From: Luminiphilus sp. | GTDB lineage: Bacteria; Pseudomonadota; Gammaproteobacteria; Pseudomonadales; Halieaceae | Length of the DNA stretch: 23,088 bases | Direction: 5' to 3' | NCBI GenBank assembly: GCA_024638905.1 | Contig: JAHEJH010000012.1 | Coordinates: forward strand, 1-23,088 | Shown: piece by piece, positions 8,538 to 15,822 of the stretch | Numbering within the stretch: the first letter of the stretch is position 1 | Layout: every line of letters begins with the position of its first letter | The notes under the pieces: model-generated | What the model saw: only the letters and a program-made list of their open reading frames with translations | Databases searched by the model: none | What the model was told of the DNA's origin: nothing | Position numbers and translations under genes: made by a program

Positions 8538-8864
8538 TCAGTCTCCGGCCTCATCAGAACCGGCAGATACCAGCTCCTTCAATTCACCAGAGGCTTCCAT
8601 GTCGCAGACGATGTCACAGCCACCCACCAACTCTCCGTCGACCCAGAGCTGAGGAAAAGTCGGCCAGTTGGCATAGGTGGGCAAATTCGCACGGATCTCT
8701 GGGCTGCTCAGCACATCGACATAGGCGAATCGCTCCCCGCAGGACATGAGTGCCTGCACGGTGCGCGCAGAGAAGCCGCACTGCGGTTGGTTGGGCGAGC
8801 CTTTCATGTAGAGAATGATACGGTTTCCCTCTACTTGCTCGCGGATGGTCTCCATGATGTCCAT
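8538..8864 (-). CDS. grxD: Monothiol glutaredoxin, Grx4 type
   Basis: CGFS-type monothiol glutaredoxin of about 108 residues that binds and delivers [2Fe-2S] clusters, typically with BolA-family partners, in the cytosol. The sequence shows ILYMKGSPNQPQCGFSA with the active CGFS at 29-32, NWPTFPQLWVDGELVGGCDI (the cis-Pro and glutathione-binding segment), and a short acidic tail. The frame is open well upstream to 8975, but the ATG at 8864 has GGAG six bases before it and matches the usual N-terminus of the family, so the extra 37 residues are not coding. It is divergent from argD and is the first gene of the long minus-strand run. Confidence 0.95.
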   Translation of the reverse strand: MDIMETIREQVEGNRIILYMKGSPNQPQCGFSARTVQALMSCGERFAYVDVLSSPEIRANLPTYANWPTFPQLWVDGELVGGCDIVCDMEASGELKELVSAGSDEAGD

Positions 8865-8919
8865 AAACTGCTCCGTATTGAAGGCGACTAGCCGTGCCTC
8901 GGCTGGCGCAAAGACCGCT

Positions 8920-8946
8920 ATTGTAATACGACAAAGGCGCTGCAAG
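8920..8946 (-). promoter_or_regulatory. Candidate promoter for grxD and the downstream run
   Basis: On the minus strand TACAAT (8925-8920) matches the sigma-70 -10 box at five of six positions and lies about 55 bases before the grxD ATG. The best upstream partner, CTTGCA at 8946-8941, is weak (three of six) and the spacer is only 15 bases. This is a tentative call based on the -10 element and on its position between divergent genes. Confidence 0.3.
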
Positions 8947-8982
8947 CGCGGTGAGGGATGTAAAACCGCACACACTGTGGAT

Positions 8983-9010
8983 TTGACTCAGGCGGACGCT
9001 CCGCTACTCT
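8983..9010 (+). promoter_or_regulatory. Candidate sigma-70 promoter for argDF
   Basis: TTGACT (8983-8988, five of six matches to the -35 box), a 16-base spacer, then TACTCT (9005-9010, three of six). It sits about 30 bases before the argD ATG, which is preceded by AAGGG at nine bases. I see no convincing ArgR-type palindrome in the 177-base divergent region. Confidence 0.35.
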
Positions 9011-9041
9011 TGCTCCCCCGCGGACATAAGGGCTGATCCCG

Positions 9042-10238
9042 ATGCCAGACGCGTCGCCCGCCATCATGCCGACATACGGTCGCTTGCCCGTCACCTTCTC
9101 CAGAGGAGAGGGCGCCGTGCTATACGACACGAACGACCGCGCCTATCTGGATGGCGTGTCGGGCATTGCGGTGACGAATCTGGGACACCAGTATCCGCGT
9201 GTGACCCGGGCTGTCGCCGAGCAGGCGAGCCGCCTCATTCACACCTCAAATCTGTTTCACATTGGCTTGCAGGAAGCCGTAGCAGAGCAACTGCGCGCCG
9301 CGACCGGCATGGAAAACATGTTTTTCTGCAACTCGGGTGCTGAGGCTAACGAGGCGGCCATAAAACTCGCACGCCGGTATGGCGATCAAAAAGGGATCGC
9401 GTCACCGCAGATCATTGTGCTCGATGGCGCCTTCCATGGGCGCACCCTCGGTGCACTCTCTGCGACCGGCAACCAAAAAATCCGACAGGGATTTGGCCCG
9501 CTGCTGGAGGGTTTCCAGCGCGTGGCGCCTGACGACCTGCCCGCAGTCGAGGCGCTGGCGGCAGAGCGTCAGGATATCGTTGCGGTGCTGGTGGAACCGA
9601 TTCTCGGCGAGGGAGGCATCAGGCCACTCGCCATTGACTACCTTCAAGGTCTGCGTCGACTGTGCGATCAGCACGGATGGCTGTTGATATTCGATGAGGT
9701 GCAAACCGGCAACGGTCGCTGCGGAACAACCTATGTGTTTGAACAGTTGGGCGTTGAACCGGATGTATTGCTGACTGCCAAGGGCTTAGGCAATGGTCTG
9801 CCTATTGGTGTTTGCATGGCGAAGGGTGTCGCCGCAGAACAGTTGGGTCCGGGCGATCACGGCTCCACTTATGGTGGCAACCCGCTCTGCTGTGCGGCAG
9901 CGCAAGCCGTGCTGACCGCGCTGGCCGAGGACGGCGTGATGCACCAGGCCACCCTGATCCGCGAGGCGCTGGTCAGCGCCCTGCGAGACAATCTGTGCGA
10001 CGCCAACCTGATAAGCGAAGTGCGAGGCAAAGGGCTCATGATCGGCATACAGCCCAATACTGCGACCGGTGAGATCGTTATGCGCGGTCTGGACCACGGT
10101 TTACTGCTTAACATTGCGGGCGGCGATACCATCCGCGTGCTGCCGCCGCTAGTGATGACCCTGGAGCAAGCCGGCGAACTGGGCGCAGGCATCGCACGAA
10201 TTCTCAACGATGTGGCAGAGCAGGAAGACAAAATATGA
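9042..10238 (+). CDS. argD: Acetylornithine aminotransferase
   Basis: PLP-dependent class III aminotransferase that converts N-acetylglutamate semialdehyde to N-acetylornithine in arginine synthesis. In many bacteria it also acts in lysine (succinyl-DAP) synthesis. The 398-residue protein is the usual length. It shows FCNSGAEANEAAIKLAR (phosphate-binding), GAFHGRTLGALS, the cofactor-contacting DEVQTGNGRCG, and the Schiff-base lysine Lys247 in LTAKGLGNGLPIG. The STYGGNPL motif follows. The class is hard to split from AstC or BioA/GabT by motif alone, but length, sequence and the overlapping argF (ATGA) support ArgD. Confidence 0.94.
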   Translation: MPDASPAIMPTYGRLPVTFSRGEGAVLYDTNDRAYLDGVSGIAVTNLGHQYPRVTRAVAEQASRLIHTSNLFHIGLQEAVAEQLRAATGMENMFFCNSGAEANEAAIKLARRYGDQKGIASPQIIVLDGAFHGRTLGALSATGNQKIRQGFGPLLEGFQRVAPDDLPAVEALAAERQDIVAVLVEPILGEGGIRPLAIDYLQGLRRLCDQHGWLLIFDEVQTGNGRCGTTYVFEQLGVEPDVLLTAKGLGNGLPIGVCMAKGVAAEQLGPGDHGSTYGGNPLCCAAAQAVLTALAEDGVMHQATLIREALVSALRDNLCDANLISEVRGKGLMIGIQPNTATGEIVMRGLDHGLLLNIAGGDTIRVLPPLVMTLEQAGELGAGIARILNDVAEQEDKI

Positions 10239-11143
10239 CTGCGCCAAGACACTTTCTTACCCTGATGGATCTCGCGCCCGATGAAATCAGGGCGCTGATT
10301 GCACGTGCCATTGAATTGAAAGCACACCATCGCTCCGGTACTGCACCGCGCACCCTCGAGGGCAAGGTGTTGGCGATGATTTTCACCAAAGCCTCGACCC
10401 GCACCCGCGTCTCATTCGAAGCCGGCATGGCGCAGCTTGGTGGTAGCGCGCTGTTTCTCTCTGGCCAGGACACCCAACTGGGACGTGGTGAGCCTATCGC
10501 AGACAGCGCCCGCGTGATCTCCTCGATGGTCGATATCGTCATGATCAGAACGTTTGCTCATGCCGACGTCGAAGATTTTGCCGAACACTCCAGCGTGCCC
10601 GTCATCAACGGCCTGACGGACGACTATCACCCTTGCCAAATTCTGGCGGATCTACAGACCTATTTTGAAATCAATGGAGACATCAGCGGACGCAAGGTCT
10701 GCTGGTTAGGCGACGGCAATAACGTCTGTCACTCCTGGATGAATGCGGCCCGCCAACTCGATTTTGAGCTGGTGGTGGCTTGTCCCGAAGGGTACGACCC
10801 AGACCCCTCGCTACTGGCGGCCTGCGAACAGCATGCCCGTATCGACCGTAATCCCGCTTCCGCTGCAGAGGGAGCGCACCTGTTAGTCACTGATGTCTGG
10901 GCGTCGATGGGTCAGGAGAGTGAGCAGGCGGCGCGCGAGGCCGTGTTGGCGCCTTACCAACTGAATCGGGCGCTGCTCGATCGCGCGTCTTCGGACGCCC
11001 TATATATGCATTGTCTGCCCGCTCATCGGGGCGAGGAAATCACGGCGGAGCTCATGGACGCGTCCGATTCCGTCATTTGGCAGGAAGCGGAAAATCGCCT
11101 GCATGCGCAAAAAGCACTGATGGAGCTGCTGATCAGCGCCTGA
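10235..11143 (+). CDS. argF: Ornithine carbamoyltransferase
   Basis: Joins carbamoyl phosphate and ornithine to give citrulline in arginine biosynthesis (cytosolic trimer). The 302-residue protein has the carbamoyl-phosphate motif STRTR (54-58), HPCQ (132-135), the ornithine-binding DVWASMG with SMG at 224-226, and HCLPAHRGEEI (259-269). Its ATG lies in the argD stop (ATGA), so the two are translationally coupled. Length and motifs are those of an anabolic enzyme. I found no T-run terminator immediately after it, although a GC hairpin follows at 11214-11229. Confidence 0.97.
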   Translation: MTAPRHFLTLMDLAPDEIRALIARAIELKAHHRSGTAPRTLEGKVLAMIFTKASTRTRVSFEAGMAQLGGSALFLSGQDTQLGRGEPIADSARVISSMVDIVMIRTFAHADVEDFAEHSSVPVINGLTDDYHPCQILADLQTYFEINGDISGRKVCWLGDGNNVCHSWMNAARQLDFELVVACPEGYDPDPSLLAACEQHARIDRNPASAAEGAHLLVTDVWASMGQESEQAAREAVLAPYQLNRALLDRASSDALYMHCLPAHRGEEITAELMDASDSVIWQEAENRLHAQKALMELLISA

Positions 11144-11213
11144 TTGCCCTGCCCGAGTCCGAGGCCGTGGGTATTACCGTTTTTTCCGAGAAAATCACAG
11201 AAATCTTCCGCGC

Positions 11214-11229
11214 CCCCGCATTCGCGGGG
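11214..11229. repeat. Perfect 6-bp GC hairpin, resembling a REP unit or a lone type I-E CRISPR repeat core
   Basis: CCCCGC, loop ATTC, GCGGGG, followed by ATAAGCCCG. No T-run follows, so it is a poor intrinsic terminator. The stem, 4-base loop and following ATAA resemble the core of type I-E CRISPR repeats, but the five bases before the stem do not match and no second copy occurs in the window. A dispersed palindromic (REP-like) element is the more ordinary explanation. Confidence 0.5.
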
Positions 11230-11292
11230 ATAAGCCCGTTTTCAATATAAAACTCAGTGGCTTAGCTCGACAGACTCGCTTACGGCGGTCGT

Positions 11293-11312
11293 TTACCCAC
11301 AGAATGTCCACA
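11293..11312 (+). promoter_or_regulatory. Two adjacent DnaA-box-like sites upstream of nrdA
   Basis: TTACCCACA (11293-11301) matches the DnaA consensus TTATCCACA at eight of nine bases. ATGTCCACA (11304-11312) matches at seven of nine. Both are in the same orientation, separated by two bases, about 23-42 bases upstream of the candidate -35 element. In E. coli, DnaA binds two boxes upstream of nrdAB and links dNTP synthesis to replication, so position and arrangement fit, but each site alone is imperfect. Confidence 0.45.
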
Positions 11313-11334
11313 AAAAAGACCCAGCATCCTCTGC

Positions 11335-11363
11335 TTGCATTGTCGGTCATACCCGCCTATCTT
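11335..11363 (+). promoter_or_regulatory. Candidate sigma-70 promoter of nrdAB
   Basis: TTGCAT (11335-11340), a 17-base spacer, then TATCTT (11358-11363). The hexamers match three and four of six consensus bases, with optimal spacing. A start near 11370 would give a leader of about 130 bases and would place the DnaA-like boxes upstream and the NrdR-like box just downstream. Confidence 0.4.
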
Positions 11364-11383
11364 GGGGTTTCCGGAGCTGTGAA

Positions 11384-11399
11384 CCCCTACATATAGATG
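11384..11399. promoter_or_regulatory. Candidate NrdR box
   Basis: The central ten bases CTACATATAG match the NrdR core consensus CwAtATaTwG at nine of ten positions; the outer flanks match less well. NrdR normally uses two boxes on the same DNA face. The best partner I see is a weak one centred about 30 bases upstream, overlapping the candidate -10 (CCTATCTTGG, 11357-11366, six of ten). NrdR represses class I reductase genes in many bacteria. Confidence 0.55.
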
Positions 11400-11428
11400 T
11401 TGAGCTAAAAAACCAGAAAAAGCTCAAC
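11399..11428 (+). repeat. Perfect 8-bp inverted repeat in the nrdA leader
   Basis: GTTGAGCT (11399-11406) and AGCTCAAC (11421-11428) flank a 14-base A-rich loop. It could form an RNA stem-loop about 70 bases before the nrdA ATG or serve as a protein-binding dyad. It starts at the last base of the NrdR-like box. There is no T-run, so it is not a standard terminator. Confidence 0.6.
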
Positions 11429-11499
11429 GGAGGCCCGTTTCCGGAAATAAAAGGACCAGCACACCACAAAAAATTGGCGTTTCAGAGGCAGCCCAAGAT

Positions 11500-14385
11500 A
11501 TGCAAACAGGCAGTGAGTCATTAGAACAAGAAAGCGTCGCGTCCACTCCAGCTGCGACTCGAGAAAACCCCAATCCGACAAGATTGTCCGCCACAGCGCC
11601 CGGCCAGTTGCGGGTCATCAAACGCAACGGCACGGTGGTGCCTTTTGAGGACAGCAAAATCACGGTTGCGATTACCAAAGCCTTTTTGGCTGTGGAAGGT
11701 GGCACCGCTGCCGCCAGCAGCCGCATTCATGAAACGGTTGCCAACCTGACTGCGCAGGTCGTCGCGACCTTCAAACGCCGCATGCCCTCGGGCGGCACGC
11801 TGCACATCGAGGACATTCAGGATCAGGTCGAGCTGGAATTGATGCGCGGCGGCGAGCACAAAATCGCGCGTGACTATGTGATCTATCGAGAAGCGCGACG
11901 CCAGGAACGCGATGCCAAGGTAGAGCTGTCTCCCGAATCACAGGCTGCAGCAAAAGGCATCAACATTATCCAGCCCGACGGCAGCAAGGCACCTTTGGAT
12001 ATCGAGCGCATTGGCACCATCGTCTCTGAAGCCTGTGCCGGACTGCAGGATGTCAGCGAGTCGGCCATCATCGATGAGGCCCTGCGCAATCTCTACGATG
12101 GGGTATCGGCAAAAGAGTGCAGCACCTCACTGGTGATCACGGCACGCACCTTGATCGAACAGGAACCCAACTACAGCTACGCGGCAGCGAGGCTGTTACT
12201 CGATGATCTGCGCGCCGAAGGCCTGAACTTCATGGAGGTAGCAGAGAGCGCCACTCAGGCAGAGATGAGCACCTATTACCCGCAGGCACTCAAGGCGTTC
12301 ATTCAGCGCGGCATTGAGCTAGAGCTGTTGGCACCGAATCTCGCCGAGTTTGACCTCGACATGTTAGGTGAAGCGCTGGAAGCCGAGCGAGATCTTCAGT
12401 TCACGTATCTCGGGCTGCAGACTTTGTATGACCGCTACTTTATCCACAGTGATGAGGTGCGTTTCGAGTTGCCGCAGATCTTCTTTATGCGTGTCGCGAT
12501 GGGGCTTTCTGTGCGAGAAGATAACCCCAATGCGCGAGCGATCGAATTTTATCGACTGCTGTCGTCCTTCGACTACATGAGCTCGACACCAACGCTGTTC
12601 AATTCCGGCACCCTTCGGCCGCAGCTGAGCTCCTGTTATCTGACGACCGTGCCGGACGATCTGTTCGGCATTTACGGGGCGATTCAGGACAACGCCATGC
12701 TGTCTAAGTTTGCCGGGGGCCTCGGTAACGACTGGACACCGGTGCGGGCGCTGGGTGCTTACATCAAGGGCACCAACGGCAAAAGCCAAGGCATCGTGCC
12801 CTTCCTGAAGGTCGTCAATGACACCGCAGTAGCGGTGAATCAGGGCGGCAAGCGCAAAGGGGCGGTATGCGCCTACCTCGAAACCTGGCACATGGATATC
12901 GAGGAATTCCTCGACCTGCGCAAAAACACCGGTGATGACCGTCGCCGAACCCACGATATGAACACCGCCAACTGGATCCCCGATCTGTTTATGAAGCGGG
13001 TATTCGAGGATGGTGACTGGACCCTGTTCTCACCCAATGACGTGCCGGATCTGCATGACCTGTACGGCACCGCGTTTGAAGAGCGCTACGAGCAGTACGA
13101 GCAGATGGCGCGAGACGGCGAGCTCAAGCTCTATAAAACGCTGAAGGCACAGAACCTGTGGCGCAAAATGCTGGGCATGATCTTTGAGACAGGTCACCCC
13201 TGGATGACCTTCAAAGATCCCTGCAACCTGCGCTCGCCCCAGCAACACTGTGGCGTCGTGCACTCATCCAATCTTTGCACCGAGATCACGTTGAACACCA
13301 ACTCTGAAGAGATCGCGGTTTGCAATCTGGGCTCGGTGAATCTGCCGCAGCACATCGAAAACGGCGAATTGAATCTCGACAAGCTCAGGGGCACCGTACG
13401 CACAGCGATCCGCATGCTCGATAACGTGATCGATATCAATTACTACTCAGTGCCTCAGGCGGAGAGATCGAACTTCCGTCATCGCCCGATTGGCCTTGGT
13501 CTGATGGGCTTTCAGGATGCGCTATACAAGATCGATGCGCCCTACGGGTCAGAGGGCGCAGTCACGTTTGCGGATCGGTCCATGGAGGCCATCAGCTACT
13601 TCGCCATAGAGGCGTCGAGTGAGTTGGCAACTGAACGCGGCAGCTACTCATCCTATGAAGGATCGCTGTGGAGCCGCGGCATCTTCCCGCTCGATTCACT
13701 GGACATCCTGATTGAGCAACGCGGCGAAAAGTACATCGACGTCAATCGAGACAAGACTCTCGACTGGGATGCTTTGAAAGCCAAGGTGGCCTCAGCGGGC
13801 ATGCGCAATTCGAACGTGATGGCCATTGCGCCGACGGCGACCATCGCCAATATCACCGGCGTATCGCAGTCAATCGAACCCACGTACCAGAACCTTTACG
13901 TGAAATCGAATCTGTCGGGTGAGTTCACTGTCGTGAACCCGTACCTGGTCAATGACCTGAAGAGCCGCGATCTGTGGGACAAGGTCATGGTCAACGACCT
14001 GAAATACTTCGATGGCAGCGTGCAAACCATCGACCGTATTCCAGCGGATCTGAAAGCCAAGTACGCGACTGCATTTGAGGTCGAGCCCCGCTGGCTGGTC
14101 AACAGCGCGAGTCGTCGCCAGAAGTGGATAGACCAGGCGCAATCCCTGAATCTTTATATCAATAATGCCAGCGGAAAGAAGCTGGATGTGACTTACCGTA
14201 TGGCATGGTTTAGCGGTCTCAAGACGACGTATTACCTGAGATCCCTAGCCGCCACCGGCACTGAAAAATCGACGGTAGATACGGGCAATCTCAATGCCGT
14301 GTCCAACGCTACCGAAACCCCTCAGCCAGCACCAGTGCCTCAGGCCTGCTCGCTGGACGATCCAGACTGTGAAGCCTGCCAGTAA
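11500..14385 (+). CDS. nrdA: Class I ribonucleoside-diphosphate reductase, alpha subunit, with tandem ATP-cones
   Basis: Reduces ribonucleoside diphosphates to deoxyribonucleotides with NrdB. At 961 residues it is about 200 longer than E. coli NrdA. The extra length is an N-terminal extension with two ATP-cone-like allosteric domains (about 37-137 and 153-235), the arrangement known from P. aeruginosa NrdA. Catalytic residues by motif: Cys379 in LSSCYL and Cys608 in AVCNLG (the redox pair), Asn591, Cys593 (thiyl) and Glu595 in NLCTE, and the radical-transfer pair Tyr911-Tyr912 in TTYY. The C-terminal tail ends with a cysteine-rich CSLDDPDCEACQ, the shuttle thiols reduced by thioredoxin or glutaredoxin. 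The ATG at 11500 has GAGG eleven bases upstream; no better start exists nearby. nrdB follows after 35 bases. In the Pseudomonas enzyme the first cone binds dATP and drives inactive tetramers; the same is inferred here. Confidence 0.97.
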   Translation: MQTGSESLEQESVASTPAATRENPNPTRLSATAPGQLRVIKRNGTVVPFEDSKITVAITKAFLAVEGGTAAASSRIHETVANLTAQVVATFKRRMPSGGTLHIEDIQDQVELELMRGGEHKIARDYVIYREARRQERDAKVELSPESQAAAKGINIIQPDGSKAPLDIERIGTIVSEACAGLQDVSESAIIDEALRNLYDGVSAKECSTSLVITARTLIEQEPNYSYAAARLLLDDLRAEGLNFMEVAESATQAEMSTYYPQALKAFIQRGIELELLAPNLAEFDLDMLGEALEAERDLQFTYLGLQTLYDRYFIHSDEVRFELPQIFFMRVAMGLSVREDNPNARAIEFYRLLSSFDYMSSTPTLFNSGTLRPQLSSCYLTTVPDDLFGIYGAIQDNAMLSKFAGGLGNDWTPVRALGAYIKGTNGKSQGIVPFLKVVNDTAVAVNQGGKRKGAVCAYLETWHMDIEEFLDLRKNTGDDRRRTHDMNTANWIPDLFMKRVFEDGDWTLFSPNDVPDLHDLYGTAFEERYEQYEQMARDGELKLYKTLKAQNLWRKMLGMIFETGHPWMTFKDPCNLRSPQQHCGVVHSSNLCTEITLNTNSEEIAVCNLGSVNLPQHIENGELNLDKLRGTVRTAIRMLDNVIDINYYSVPQAERSNFRHRPIGLGLMGFQDALYKIDAPYGSEGAVTFADRSMEAISYFAIEASSELATERGSYSSYEGSLWSRGIFPLDSLDILIEQRGEKYIDVNRDKTLDWDALKAKVASAGMRNSNVMAIAPTATIANITGVSQSIEPTYQNLYVKSNLSGEFTVVNPYLVNDLKSRDLWDKVMVNDLKYFDGSVQTIDRIPADLKAKYATAFEVEPRWLVNSASRRQKWIDQAQSLNLYINNASGKKLDVTYRMAWFSGLKTTYYLRSLAATGTEKSTVDTGNLNAVSNATETPQPAPVPQACSLDDPDCEACQ

Positions 14386-14420
14386 GAGCGGGCTGCTCGT
14401 TGTAATAGGAGAAGAAGATT

Positions 14421-15671
14421 ATGTTGACTTGGGACGACTACAATCAGGAAGACAGCATGGCTGCAACGGCAGCCCCCGAACCCGCCGTGGTGGCGGCGGC
14501 CGCTGCGGCACAGGAGGTCGTGACCGCGCCTGAACCCGCGGCGGCGGCTGAGCCTGCCTCAGCCGAGCCATTGCCTGAGGCGATGCAAGCGGCAGAAGCG
14601 GTGATCGCCAATATGGACGCCTCGGCCGGGGTCGAAGAACTTGAAATGGGTGCGTCACGCCTATCGGTTGATGAGAAAGCCATGATCAACTGCCGCGCTG
14701 ATCTTAATCAGCTCGTGCCCTTCAAGTACGACTGGGCTTGGCAGAAGTATCTGGATGGTTGTGCCAACCACTGGATGCCTCAGGAAATCAACATGACCGC
14801 CGATGTCGCCACCTGGAAGAGCAGCGACGGTCTTAGTGAGGACGAGCGCCGCATCGTGATGCGTTCTCTGGGATATTTCTCGACAGCGGACTCTCTGGTA
14901 GCCAATAACCTGGTGCTCGGCATCTACCGCTTAATCACCAACCCGGAGTGCCGACAGTATTTGCTGCGGCAGGCCTTTGAAGAGGCCATCCATACTCACG
15001 CTTACCAATACTGCATCGAATCCCTGGGTATGGATGAAGGTGAAATCTTCAACATGTACCGCGAGGTGCCGTCGGTAGCGAAAAAAGCCGCGTGGTCCCT
15101 CAGTCATACCCACGAGCTGTCTGACCCCAACTTCAGTACCGGCACTGTCGAGGCTGATCAACAGCTACTGCGTAATCTGATTGGCTTCTATGGTGTTACA
15201 GAAGGCATCTTCTTCTATTGCGGCTTCACGCAAATCCTGTCCATGGGTCGCCGCAACAAGATGACCGGCGTGGCGGAACAGTTCCAATACATCCTCCGCG
15301 ACGAGTCGATGCACCTGAACTTTGGTATCGATGTAATTAACCAGATCAAACTGGAAAACCCGCATCTCTGGACCGAAGAATTCAAGGAAGAGGTCACACA
15401 AATGATTCTCGAGGGCACTGCACTTGAGATCGAGTACGCGCGCGACACCATGCCGCGGGGCGTGCTGGGCATGAACGCTGCGATGATGGAAGAGTACTTG
15501 CACTTCATCGCCAATCGGCGCCTGAACCAACTGGGCCTCTCCGAGCAGTTCCCGGGCGCGCAAAATCCCTTCCCGTGGATGTCTGAGATCATGGACCTGC
15601 GTAAAGAGAAGAACTTCTTTGAGACCCGTGTTATTGAGTACCAGACAGGCGGCGCTCTGAGCTGGGACTGA
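14421..15671 (+). CDS. nrdB: Class I ribonucleotide reductase, beta (radical-generating) subunit
   Basis: Houses the dinuclear metal site and the tyrosyl radical that starts catalysis in NrdA. Of its 416 residues, about 80 form an N-terminal extension: a MLTWDDYNQED head, then an Ala/Pro/Glu-rich low-complexity stretch (about 14-60). The core keeps all ligands by motif: Asp128 (MTAD), Glu188 and His191 (EEAIH), radical Tyr195, Glu261 (VTEGIFFY), Glu295 and His298 (DESMH). Because Tyr is retained, this is not a Phe-type class Ic enzyme. The C-terminus EYQTGGALSWD is the tail expected to dock on NrdA. AGGAG lies nine bases before the ATG. The gene ends 14 bases before a strong terminator. Confidence 0.97.
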   Translation: MLTWDDYNQEDSMAATAAPEPAVVAAAAAAQEVVTAPEPAAAAEPASAEPLPEAMQAAEAVIANMDASAGVEELEMGASRLSVDEKAMINCRADLNQLVPFKYDWAWQKYLDGCANHWMPQEINMTADVATWKSSDGLSEDERRIVMRSLGYFSTADSLVANNLVLGIYRLITNPECRQYLLRQAFEEAIHTHAYQYCIESLGMDEGEIFNMYREVPSVAKKAAWSLSHTHELSDPNFSTGTVEADQQLLRNLIGFYGVTEGIFFYCGFTQILSMGRRNKMTGVAEQFQYILRDESMHLNFGIDVINQIKLENPHLWTEEFKEEVTQMILEGTALEIEYARDTMPRGVLGMNAAMMEEYLHFIANRRLNQLGLSEQFPGAQNPFPWMSEIMDLRKEKNFFETRVIEYQTGGALSWD

Positions 15672-15685
15672 GCGGTCTCTTATTG

Positions 15686-15715
15686 AAAAAAGGCGCACTC
15701 GGTGCGCCTTTTTTT
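15686..15715 (+). terminator. Intrinsic terminator of nrdAB
   Basis: Perfect 7-bp GC stem GGCGCAC / GTGCGCC (15692-15698 and 15702-15708) with a TCG loop, preceded by six A and followed by seven T. It lies 14 bases after the nrdB stop. The flanking A and T runs may let it work in both directions. Confidence 0.95.
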
Positions 15716-15822
15716 ATGGGAACACATTACTCACCAAGGGCCATGCTCACACTGTACTGAGTCCCTCCATTTGCGGGAGATAAGCGGTACACTCCGCGCT
15801 CGTCACGAGGGAGCAACGCACC

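Larger units (their letters stand above)
11144..11499 (+). other. Intergenic region and long nrdA leader (356 bases, no gene)
   Basis: No credible protein gene is present. In order it holds a GC-rich hairpin (11214-11229), two DnaA-box-like nonamers (11293-11312), a candidate promoter (11335-11363), an NrdR-box core (11384-11399), and an 8-bp inverted repeat in A-rich DNA (11399-11428). The 9-mer GTTTCCGGA occurs twice, at 11367-11375 and 11437-11445; the second copy is part of the perfect palindrome TTTCCGGAAA. The length and density of motifs imply that nrdAB transcription is heavily regulated. Confidence 0.7.

Noticed and set aside
8865..8975. N-terminal extension of grxD by 37 residues
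   Set aside because: The extension is unlike any glutaredoxin N-terminus and would cover the likely promoter. A good ribosome-binding site precedes the internal ATG at 8864.
11214..11229. Intrinsic terminator of argDF
   Set aside because: The stem is good, but it is followed by ATAAGCCCGTTTTC rather than a T-run. Termination here is possible but not supported.
11209..11310. CRISPR array starting at the GC hairpin
   Set aside because: Only one repeat-like unit exists. No second copy appears about 61 bases away, and there are no cas genes in the window.
12364..12954. A 196-codon frame antisense to nrdA (and similar ones at 15165-15698 opposite nrdB and 21415-21996 inside the P450)
   Set aside because: All overlap genes with complete catalytic motifs and have no motif of their own.
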